From Selaginella tamariscina (Eukaryota; Streptophyta; Lycopodiopsida; Selaginellales; Selaginellaceae): a DNA stretch of 64,000 bases. How positions within the stretch are numbered: the stretch's first letter is position 1; each line of letters opens with the position of its first letter. The notes under the pieces were generated by a model. The model saw only the letters and a list, made by a program, of their open reading frames with translations, searched no databases and had not been told where the DNA came from. The stretch spans positions 62,001 to 126,000 of the forward strand of contig PUQB01000368.1 in assembly GCA_003024785.1 (NCBI GenBank), given 5' to 3'. Below, piece after piece: positions 47,438 to 58,011 of this stretch. Made by a program: the position numbers and the translations under genes.

Positions 47438-50294
47438 ATGGCGGACAAATTCGACATTCCAGAGGCGGAGGAGATGGACGAGGAGCCCGGATTTGAGGCG
47501 ACATCGAAGCCGCACAAGCCAGGTGAGGAGCGGGAGATCGGCAAGAACGGATTGAAGAAGCTTCTTGTGAAGGAGGGAGTAAGCTGGGAGACGCCGGATG
47601 CAGGCGATGAAGTCCGAGGTACGTGCTTTGTATCTGTTATTCTTGTTGTTTTCATTGATTCTTTGTAATGTTGGATCTTTTGATCGATCTATATATGTAT
47701 CTAAGACGTTTGATCCGTATGTTTGTATGTGTAATTGCATTTGATTATAATAGGTATGCATACAGTTGCGTTTGATTGTGTTTATATCCTTAATATATTG
47801 ACACATAATGTTTGTAGTTCACTACACGGGAACTTTATTGGATGGATCGAAGTTTGACTCAAGCAGAGATCGTGGGGAGCCTTTCCCTTTCAAGCTTGGA
47901 CAAGGTATGCGCGAGTTTATTTATAAATACCCCATATATATACAGCAGATGAGACTAGTGTACAGTTGAATCAACACAAATAATACATCAATAAATATAA
48001 CATACATATACAGTTATATCATAGTTTGATATGTATAGAAGTGAGCGTTTGTGATCAGGCCAAGTTATTAAGGGATGGGACGAAGGAATTGCTACGATGA
48101 AGAAGGGTGAACAAGCAGTTTTTACGATTCCTCCACATCTAGCATACGGAGAGAGTGGTTCACCACCAACTATACCACCAAATGCTACACTTCAATTCGA
48201 TGTTGAGTTATTATCGTGGGACAGCGTCAAGGATATTACTAAAGATGGTGGTGTTATAAAGAAGATTGTCTCTGAGGGTGAGAAATGGGAGACACCGAAG
48301 GATGCCGACGAAGTGAAAGGTATTTTTTCAATTATACATTTACATAAATATGAAAATTCTTTTGGTTAAGAATACCTAAAGAACTCTTGAATTTGCAGTT
48401 AAGTATGTGGCAAAGCTTGAAAACGGGACAGTGGTGTCACAATCACCTGAAGAAGGTGTTGAGTTCTATGTTCACGAAGGTAGGCTGATCTCTCTCTTGG
48501 TTGATGTTTTAACTTATATTATATATTATATTACAGGTCACTTCTGTCCTGCTCTTGCCATTGCTGTCAAGACCATGAAGAAAGCAGAGAAAGTCATCTT
48601 GACTGTAAGACCCAAATGTAAGTGGACATAGTATATCTATGTACTGACACATTCATTATGTGTATATATTTTGTGTATTGTAGACGGATTCGGTGACCAG
48701 GGTCGTGATGGGGTACCTCCAAACTCTACACTGTTTATTGAACTTGAATTACTATCGTGGAATCCTGTGGAAAACGTTGGCACTGATAAGAAGGTGACAA
48801 AGAAAATAATTAAGCAAGGAGATGGGTATGAGAAGCCCAATGATGGAGCTGTTGTTAAAAGTAAGTATAGACTTCAATATTAATTAGCAGCCTCTTTACT
48901 CATCGATCTTTTGGCAGTTAAATATGTCGGTAAGCTCTTGGATGGTACTGAGTTTGAAAGAAAAGATGAGTTTGAGTTCAAAGCCGATGAAGGTAAGTTG
49001 CGTGTGTGTGTAGAGAGAGATTTGCTAAATGTTTTTCCTGTGAACTTCAGAGGAAGTTATTGAAGGATTAGACAAGGCGGTTTTGTCTATGAAGAAAGGC
49101 GAGGTGGCCATTGTAACTATACCCTCTGACCATGGTTTTGGGGGTGTGGAGACCCAAAGAGAGCTTGCTGTTGTCCCTGCTAATTCCACTCTAGTGTATG
49201 AGGTGGAAGTGATCTCCTTTGTTAAGGTATTATAACAAAATACGTGTATACAAATACATGTGTATGTGTAACATGACACGTGTACACATGCATTCATGTA
49301 TGTGTATACTGAATAGAACTGCAGGCCAAGGAGTCTTGGGACATAGATAAAGTTGGAGAAAATAGAGGAGGCTACCAAGAGGAAGGACGAAGGGAATGCC
49401 CTCTTTAAAGCGGGTAAATATGAACGTGCTTCGAAGAAGTACGAGCAGGTAAACGGTGTGCGTTTGTGTTGTCTGTGGATCACTAACAGTGTTAGTAACA
49501 GGCTTCCAAGTTTATTGAATACGATTCAAGCTTCAGCGAGGAAGAGAAGAAAAAGGCAAAAGCATTAAAGGTTTCGTCTTACTTGAACAATGCAGCTGCC
49601 AAATTGAAGCTCAAGGATTACAAAGAGGCTACCAAGTTGTGTTCTAAGGTAGGCGATCTTTGTTTTGTGTTTAAGTGTGTGATTATCTGTATTATCTAAC
49701 GTTTTTGTTATAGGTGCTTGATCTTGAATCTCAAAACGTGAAGGCTCTCTATAGGAGAGCTCAAGCATACATTCAAACTGCCGATTTAGACTTGGCTGAG
49801 TGGGACATAAAAAAGGCTTTGGAAATTGATCCACAGAAACAGGTAAATAAATAAAATAATAATAAAACACAATACATCCAATACACATGTTGAGAGTATA
49901 TGTACCTATATGGTGTTGGTGCAGAGATGTAAAATTAGAGTACAAGACAGTGAAGCAGAAACAGGTCGAGTATAACAAGAAGGAAGCGAAGCTTTATGGA
50001 AATATGTTTGCAAGGCTTAGCAAGCTAGAAGCATTAGAAAAGGTAAACTTCTAGTGATCTTAATTTCGGTAATGAAAGTAAAAACACACACACACAAACG
50101 TCAGTTTTTGAAGAATTGTAGTATTTTATGTTATTCTTGTTTAGCATATTATATTGTTATATATTGTGGTATACTCTCTCTAAATCATAATGTTTGTAAC
50201 TTACTAATGTGCTTGGAAATTACAGAAGCCAGAAGGAACAGCACAGCCAATGCAGGAAGAAGGAGAAGCAATGGCAGTGGATGCTGCTGCATAG
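47438..50294 (+). CDS. FKBP62: Three-FKBP-domain TPR immunophilin (ROF1/FKBP62 type)
   Basis: Peptidyl-prolyl isomerase and HSP90 co-chaperone of heat tolerance. Thirteen exons: 47438-47618, 47818-47904, 48059-48319, 48399-48479, 48537-48617, 48684-48860, 48918-48992, 49051-49226, 49325-49448, 49502-49648, 49714-49842, 49925-50042 and 50226-50294. FKBP1 is canonical ([51 protein letters not shown]). FKBP2 ([13 protein letters not shown]) and FKBP3 ([32 protein letters not shown]) are divergent as usual. A TPR domain follows ([77 protein letters not shown]). Frame irregularities near 49358 and at 49925 are one- or two-base. Confidence 0.94.
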
Positions 50295-50880
50295 AAGTAA
50301 GAGACTAACACAATGCACTGATTTGTAATGTTTGCTTTGAGCAATATTCATGTTACCATTTTTAACACCTAATTATCTGTATATATACACATCCAATCGT
50401 GTTTCGAAGCAATAAAACAGTGTTCCGGTTGATGTGTGTAAAAGCATCTAACATTAATTCAAATTAAATGAATATTTTATTTGAATGTAAATAACATATG
50501 TAAGAACTGTGAGATATTACACAATAAAAATTGCAAATGAGTAAAGAAAATTAAAAACTTACAAAAAAGATTTATAATAATTTTTAAAATAATTTTACAT
50601 AATTTCTTGTAAAAATACCCTTTAATTTTATATCATGAGCAAGTAATGTGATACATTTAAGATTTAAGATTTGAAATTAATTTGTCAAACAACTTATTTT
50701 ATATAAAAAGAATTTTGTGTTAAATTTTAAAAAAACTATAAGGATAAGATCACCAATAACATAATGAAGAATTAATCAATAACAAAAATTATGATTATAT
50801 TATTATTGAACTCACATTTAACCAAATTGTTTTGTTAAAGATGTATCTAGCAAAAGAAAAAACTAATCTTTGCATACTTA
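50295..50880. other. Spacer between FKBP62 and Harbinger element
   Basis: AT-rich 3' flank, ends with the TTA target-site copy at 50878-50880. No gene seen. Confidence 0.6.
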
Positions 50881-51158
50881 GGGCCAACGCCCACAAGAAT
50901 TAAATTAGGAATATCACATTAGACTAATCGAATTAATTTATTAATTTAATTACATTTCATTCCCACTAACTTAATTTAATTGAAATAATTAGGGCACAAA
51001 ATGAATTAATTTAATTAGCTAATTGCATTCCAACCAAAATATCAATAAATTAAGTTCACCCGCCAACTCCAAATGCCAAATATCGAACAAGTTGATTTCG
51101 GATATGCAATCCATTGGCTTCATCAGGCTGAGGTTGAGCTTCGTTGTCGTCTTCTTGT

Positions 51159-52573
51159 TCAGCTGCAGCTGGGCCTTGAGCAGGAGCTCCAACCTGAGGA
51201 GCTTGTTGTTGTGCAGCCTCTTGTTACCACTCTAATGGCTTGCAGCTCTTGTTCAACATCTGTATCTCCCACATCCATCAGATAGTTGTGGAGAATACAA
51301 GCTGCAAAAACAAGCTCAGAGGCCAGCTTTGGAGACATCTTCATCTCTTGACGAAGAGCTCCAAACTTGTCTGTCACAAGAAACCATCTCAGAGACAACA
51401 AGGATAAGGAAAAAAATGACAAAACTTACTCTTCAATAGAGCAAACGAACACTCCACAAGGTCCCTCGCTGCTGAGAGCTCGTAGTTGAAGATCTCTGTC
51501 ATCCGATTCACGTTCTGCTGCACCCGGAAAGGTATCATGATCGCTGAGCAGCATGGATATCCCTTGTCCCGAGAAGGTATGGAGAAACATCGAAATGCTG
51601 ATCTGGGGGAAGTGGAGTCGTTTCACTGGTTCTTGGAGAACCTCTCCCCTCCTGTAACGCTCGTAAAACCCGCTGTTTTTCCATATCCGAGTGTCATGTA
51701 CAGATCCGGGCCAACCAATGTTGACGTCGAGAAACCTCTTCTTCGAGTCTACAATCGCTTGGAGGACGATGCTTGCATGCTTGTGCTTCATGTACGCTTC
51801 TCTGTTCTCGACTGGCCTGCTGATGTGAATATGAGAGCAGTCGATGCAGCCGAGGACGTTGGGAAGAGAGGTCCAGTCGGTGAAGCCTTCAATGACAACT
51901 TCAGCCTCAGCTATGGTTGTCGGGAACTTGATGTAGTCCCGAAGCTCTTCTTGGATTGCTTTGCATGTCTCCTTGATGATCCGAGCAGCAGAGCTCTCAC
52001 CGATGCCAAACTCCTCAGACAAGTTCAGGTACTTGAAGTTGTTCCTTAGCTTGAAGATGGTACAAGCGAGCCTCAACTTCACTGGAATAGCCATGCGGTA
52101 GTTTGTATCATGTTTGACGAGTCGGAGATGCAATCGAGCTGCCAAGTTGTTGAAGGTTTGTTTGTCCATTCCGAAGAGCTTCAACCATCGAGAGTCGTCG
52201 TACATCTCCACCACAAACCGGTCAAACCACACAGTTGAGCGGGGCTTGACCCACCATTGGAGATCAGACTGAAGTCTCCAGTCCGGAAAACACAGTGAAC
52301 AATCAACTGGAACAGAAAGCTTCGCTCGAAATCCTCAGCGGCATCTGCTTCTTCTTCATCCCTCTTCCTCTTGAGAAAACGTTGATGAGCTTTCTTCAAC
52401 CTCTGAGCAGACCTTCTTCGAGCTTGTTGCACTGTGATCTGGTGAAGATGAAGTAAAACTTGCCTGAAAACAAGGAGCAAAGTGATCCATTCGCTACTTG
52501 GGTTTCCTGAAAAAAAAAATAGAACTTTACTGATGAGAAACATGTGAAAGAACATAAAGGAAACTTCATGCAA
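51159..52573 (-). CDS. Harbinger transposase (HARBI1-like DDE nuclease)
   Basis: DDE_Tnp_4 nuclease that cuts and joins the element. An N-terminal helix-rich region (QRLKKAHQRFLKRKRDEEEAD) precedes VWFDRFVVEMYDDSRWLKLFGMDKQTFNNLA. The catalytic core has NVLGCIDCSHIHI (first Asp), VHDTRIW (second Asp) and, after a short intron (about 51376-51429), LVECSFALLK...WFLV and ACILHNYL with the third acidic region near NYELSAARDLVE. Frame breaks near 52250, 51600 and 51530 are one-base; with them repaired the protein has about 430 residues. The first exon likely begins upstream of 52573. Confidence 0.9.
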
Positions 52574-52680
52574 ATGCCTTAGCTATCTACAAGTGCAAGA
52601 AGAGTATGAGAAGGATGGTGTGTGCAGACGTTCTTTCAACCCAGCCTGAAAGTAAACAAAACCATTAGTTGGCAAACGTT

Positions 52681-53549
52681 TCAACACAAGCTTCCAAACT
52701 TACTCAAGATCCAGGAGGTTGCTGCTGCTTGGCGTAGGAGTTGACAAAGGTAGCAAAGTTCATATTCATTGCTAGCTGCTTCCCGCTCTGCTTGGAGACG
52801 TTCCCTCTCAATCTCAGCCATCTCCCGCATGAACTCCTGCTCGACTTTGAGGCTCTCAGCATGCCTCTGAGCACGATTCTCTTCGACTTCCTTTGTCAAG
52901 TTGGCGAACGTCTTCATTGCCTCACCAACATCAGAGCGACGAGTCCGTTTCTTGAGCCGGCCAGAGGAGCCGGACTCACGGTCCCCCGGAACAGTCTCGG
53001 TGCTCTCATCATTGACAAGACCACTAGCTGCTCCTTGCTCCTTGCTTCCACCTCCTTGTTTGGTCCCAGTATCTCCCTGCTTGTTCTGCAGCTGCTTGGA
53101 GGTGTCAAAAAGGTTTGGAGGTGAGATGTTTGGCTTGCCATGCAGAATCTCCTCCAGTTCGTCATATAGTTCATGCTCCATTGTTGCTGTAGCTTGGCGA
53201 TGGAGCGTTCCTTGGAGGTCATCCCAAAGTAATCTGCTGCCCCGGTTGCAGCATTGTTATCACGGATTTTTTTGAAGGCCGAGACCATGTTGTCCCACTT
53301 CACCCTGATATTCTCATGGCCGACTATACCCTGCAGCAGCCATCTTCTCACCGATCTTCTGAAACCTTTGTGTCTTTGAGATGGCCTTGTTCCTGTCCTT
53401 CCTACTTGTGTAATCCTCTTCCTCCTCCTTTTTCAACTGTACCAGCAAGAAGATCTCCTCCCTGCTCCAATTAGGCTGCCGATTGTGCTTTTCTACTAAA
53501 GAAACATGTGTATCATGCAGTCCATGCAGTCCATGCTCACTGGATCCAT
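52681..53549 (-). CDS. Harbinger ORF2: Myb/SANT-like DNA-binding protein
   Basis: Partner protein that carries Harbinger transposase to its ends. The N-terminal trihelix-like domain reads NRQPNWSREEIFLLVQLKKEEEEDYTSRKD...FQKIGEKM, then GHENIRVKWDNMVSAFKKIRDNN. A middle region is low complexity (GDTGTKQGGGSKEQGAASG) and holds RLKKRTRRSDVGEAMKTF. A C-terminal coiled coil (EENRAQRHAESLKVEQEFMREMAEIERERLQAEREA) follows. Frame breaks near 53520, 53340 and 53170 are one-base. Start was set at the ATG at 53549 (MDPVSMD), though the next frame may be the coding one there. Confidence 0.82.
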
Positions 53550-53800
53550 AGCTGCCACACCCGATACCCTAATTGAGTTAATGATACACGCTGAGTTCAA
53601 TTAAAAAATTAAGGATTTCCCGTCTTAGCTAATTTAATTGTAATGAGCCTAATTGAAAAGAATCTTTGGTGGGAATGATTTTCAATTAAATTAGCAATTA
53701 AATTAAGCTAATTAAATTGGAACTTAATTGGGCCGGTTGGAATGTCAATTAAAAAGTTAATTGAAATTAAGCTAATTTAATTATTGGGCGTTGGCCCTTA

Positions 53801-54222
53801 AACTTACAACAAGTTTAATTAACTTAACTTTGTGAAGCATTTGACAACCAATGTTTTAAATAAAACTATAATAACGAAACTTTAATTATTGTGTTATATG
53901 TAAAATGATAAATATATAAATATCAATCTTAATCATTTTAATTAAGATTAACATACTTAAAAATTAATATACCTTTAAAAGTATAATTTAAATACTATAT
54001 CTAGATGAAAAAAAATATAAAAGGTACAAGCATTCTTTTTATTTTTACATTTAATACATATTTGAAATTCCAAAACTTCGTTATTTTATAGAATTTTAAT
54101 AAACATTAACTGCTTCATGTTTCAAAGTAACATTATAAATATTAAATTTAAATATGATTATGCATATATATGTATTTAAATTTATTTAAAATATAAATTC
54201 GTTTGCTGTACATGTAAATTTA

Positions 54223-54258
<36 letters not shown>

Positions 54259-54415
54259 TGTATATTCTTAATAAGTATCCTAACATTTTAGTTTATTTAG
54301 TTTATAATTACTTATGTATTTTTAAATACATATGAAACTTACTTAATCACTCAGTTATGTATATAATATAAAAACAAGCATGCAAATATAAAAAAATGTA
54401 TAAGATGCATATGAG

Positions 54416-54461
<46 letters not shown>

Positions 54462-56564
54462 TTTACAAAATTTTACTTCATCATATGTTATATATATTTC
54501 TTCTATAAGCTATACGTTAACAATCTAATACATTATATTTATCAATTTATATACTCTAATACTTATTATTTTCTATACACCTAGTTATTAAATTATAATT
54601 TCTAATTCTGCCAAATATATTTCTTAGTTATATAAAATTGTAAGAGATATAAATTAGTAACTTATATACTAAAATATTAAATATTCTGTATGAATATTTT
54701 AATGCTAACTTGTTTTATAAAAATTGTTTTGTACATGTTGTGAACAAGCTACCAGCGAAATAAAAACCTTTTCCATTCCCTTCAATTTTTATATAATGAT
54801 ACCATACATATGTATATTGTAGTTTAAACATAATGTTTTGTTTGTATTTATAATCAAATAATCCAGGAATTCCTCTTATCTTTCCTATATAATATTTTGA
54901 GGTTATCACCTTGGTGAAAATGCTAATTATTTTTACAAAAGAGTTTCTTCTTTTTTATTACATTTTCTATTTTATTTTATTTTTCTTACTTCTTGTGGTG
55001 TGGTTGTTATGAAATAACTTTTAAAATAATTATTGTGTCACACTTCATAACTAACAATTGATTCAATGTTTGTAAGTTATCAACCACCATCCTTAGTTGG
55101 GTGTCAAGTCCAAGTTGTTATAAAACATGACCTACAAAATCGTCTTCAAAGAGTAAGGCATAACATATTAAGTTGAAGACATAACCTATAAAATCATATC
55201 GAAGAGTAAGTCATGACATACTAAGTTTGCTACACTTAGACATGGCAGTACCACTTTGCATCAAGAAAAAAAAAATTTGATACAAAATTACATAACAATT
55301 TTATTTCACGTTTACTTCAAATTTTGAAGTTATGAAAATGCATTGTTTAATTTTTAATTTTTTCAAAATTTAATTTAAATTCTACTTGAAGAGCCATCAT
55401 GTGTTAAAATGCGACAAGAGCAGAAACTAACCCAAATTGTAAATAAAAAATGTATACAAATCAAAAAGAATTTGAAATGTTATTTTAGAAATATTTTTAG
55501 AATTGTGGAAGTCTATCAATAATATGAAGTAAATTCAATTTAGTAATCAATAATTCTTATTTAATTGATGTAATAGATCTTATGTATTTAATGAATAACT
55601 ATTATGTTTTATGATAACATTTATTGATCAATAGTCTGTTGTGAATCGTTTAAATTATTTAATGCCTAAGAATTGAAAGAACGGCGTGTCAATTGAATAA
55701 TAACTTTGAAAAGTAAAACATTCCCTTTTGAATGTGGTGTTGTGTCTAAATTAAAGATTAATTTAGAACATGATTTATATCATTAAAAAATCATGGGGTC
55801 TAAATTAATTATTTCAAACCAATTTATATAGTGACATTTATAATTTCATCTTATAACCACATTTTCATTAATTTGAGACTTTATATGAATATTGACATTT
55901 TATTAATTATTTAATGAGGGATTTAATTAGCAATCTACTAGCAATTTGTTAATATAACTATTTAGTTAGTTGTTTTAGGTTAAATTTATAATACGAAACT
56001 AGTTTTTAATTAATCAACTACAAACCAATGGAAATTTATTATCATAGTTTAACTAATTTTTCATGATTTAATTATTTAAAAAATATTATTAATATTTATT
56101 AAGTATTATTTAAAATTTTATTAATAAAACTAAGACTGTAGAAAATGTTAAATGAAAATGTTTTATATTCTTTAATTTTATGAATCTTTTAATTTATATA
56201 TATATTATAAAATTATGGTTTATTATTTATGATAACTCAAATTGTCAATTCTTAGTTCTAACCTTAACAATATCTAGTATTACTTTAAATGCACGTTGTA
56301 ACTAAAGTGGGCATGATACGTGAAAATGGGAATATAAAATAAATTACTAATTAATACTTAAGTTTAATTATTAATTAATCATTTAATTAATATGTAATTA
56401 AGCCTTAAATATTAATTAATTAATTAATTAATCCTTCAATAACCTTACTTAGTAAGGAATATTCCTAAAATATATTCATATTATTCTAAAAATAGTTTAC
56501 AATAATGAAGAAATACTATTAAACATAATTACAAATGAAATCATTTCTTATCACATATAATTTT
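53801..56564. other. AT-rich gene desert
   Basis: Very AT-rich, with (AT)n tracts at about 54225-54257 and 54419-54456 and TTAATTAAT clusters near 56407-56430. No credible gene was seen on either strand. Confidence 0.65.
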
Positions 56565-57690
56565 TTATAAATACTTTCTTTCTATCATACAAATAAATCT
56601 TTTCATTTTGTTTAAATCATCACTCTCCGGATTAATCAAATCATTTTGGTCAATATCTTGATGTTGTTGCCACCACTTAACACTCTCACGAATGCAATTG
56701 GAGTTGCCATCCTTGTTAATACATAAGATGTGATAAGAGAAGGTCTGCATAAAGGCTCATCTAAAAACTGACGTTCCTTAAGAATAATATTATAAAAGCG
56801 CCCGGTTGCTATCCTTCATTTTATAAAATTCAATATCACAGAAAGAAAAGCTTTAGGAAATGTATGAAGAACGGTGGTGGATACTGCTCACAAAAATTTT
56901 CGAGATTCTTCTTTCTGAGGCACGTATCCAAGTAGTTCACTAGCTCATCCATGATATCGGTATCAGAATATGGATCGAAAGTGATTGGATGAATACAAGC
57001 AATGTTTTGGTTGAGCATAGCCTTCTGAGGAGAGTCGTCTACTACTAAGATATGTGCATTCTTCGTTATCCTTAAGCGACTGATCTCCCCATGAGTCCCA
57101 ATTATTCTTTCATTCTTGAAGAAGTATGGCTTGCTTTCCTTTCTTATATTGTGAAATTCGAGAGGTTTATACACATTCGCTGGTCAAAAATCCAATCTTT
57201 ACGAATCACCTCTTCTGCAACACTACAATGTTTCTTAAGTAAACTCAACAGCGGTGTTAAGTTATGAATCTGCATGCATGACCAAATCCCCACAAGCGCA
57301 CCCATCTCCTTAAGCTTTTGAAAGAGACGATCCAACCCTGGACGAAAAATAATATCATATCGAAATTTACCATGACAAGGAATGAAATCTCCTTGTTTGA
57401 TTTCTGTTTTTCTATCCGGGCCTTTGTCGATGAAGCAGAACACCATTGACATCCAACAACACAATATGGCCATGAGTAACATGAGATAGCGTTGCCTCTT
57501 GAATACTTTGCAAATCACTTGTTTGCTCCCTTTCACATTTATCCGTTGCCACTATTCGTTGCCTATCCCTTCATCATTTAATTGTACATCATCCTTACAA
57601 GATTCAGATATTGCATGCGCTGAAGAAATTGATTTCGGAACTGAAGCCAATAAAAATGATGATGAAAAACTGAAGTGGCCCCCATGGTAA
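56565..57690 (-). CDS. FCP1/NIF-type phosphatase-like (HAD superfamily) protein
   Basis: Minus-strand frames fit an NLI-interacting-factor/FCP1 phosphatase domain. The catalytic loop is readable as IVLLDVNGVLLHRQRP near 57420-57470 (family DxDx(T/V), here DVNGV, so the second Asp is Asn). A middle part KFRYDIIFRPGLDRLFQKLKEMGALVGIWSCM and the last motif HILVVDDSPQKAMLNQNIACIHPITFDPYSDTDIMDELVNYL (57030-57090 and below) follow. The Asn for Asp change may reduce activity, though plant NLI-type paralogs with LDxNG are common. Exon borders are not resolved: frames shift near 57450 and 57160. A basic region at 57500-57690 could be the N-terminus, with one stop. Conserved motifs make the family likely; intactness is uncertain. 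Confidence 0.65.
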
Positions 57691-58011
57691 CGATGTTTTG
57701 AGCTGCATTATTATCCATTTCCTGCATGAACTCTGTCATTCTGACATGTGGCACAAGAAATTGTCGCCAAACCCCTCTCTTACCTCATGGCAATGCTGAA
57801 AATCCATGTTCTCAATTATTTCATTACATCTGCAAAATGATAATTAGCTGACCTTAAAATTATCAAGGTATATTATTTACCTTGTTAATGTGTGACCCAT
57901 GTTTGAACTAAAAGCTTCATTAATCCTTGAGAATTTATTTTCTGTACAAATATAAAAGAAATATACAAAAATGCCTTATGTTACACTCATTTACAACTAT
58001 TCATCACTCTA

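Larger units (their letters stand above)
50881..53797 (-). mobile_element. PIF/Harbinger DNA transposon, complete with TIRs and TTA target-site duplication
   Basis: The ends are exact inverted repeats: GGGCCAACGCCCA at the left and TGGGCGTTGGCCC at the right. TTA flanks both (50878-50880 and 53798-53800), the 3-bp duplication expected of Harbinger elements. Longer subterminal AT-rich repeats (TTAATTTAATTAGCTAATT-like left, AATTAAGCTAATTAAATT-like right) are also inverted. The 2.9-kb element holds the two usual genes, a DDE transposase and a Myb/SANT-like protein, both on the minus strand. Confidence 0.95.

Noticed and set aside
51486-52049. 187-codon plus-strand frame over the Harbinger transposase
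   Set aside because: Antisense shadow; the minus strand holds the catalytic motifs.
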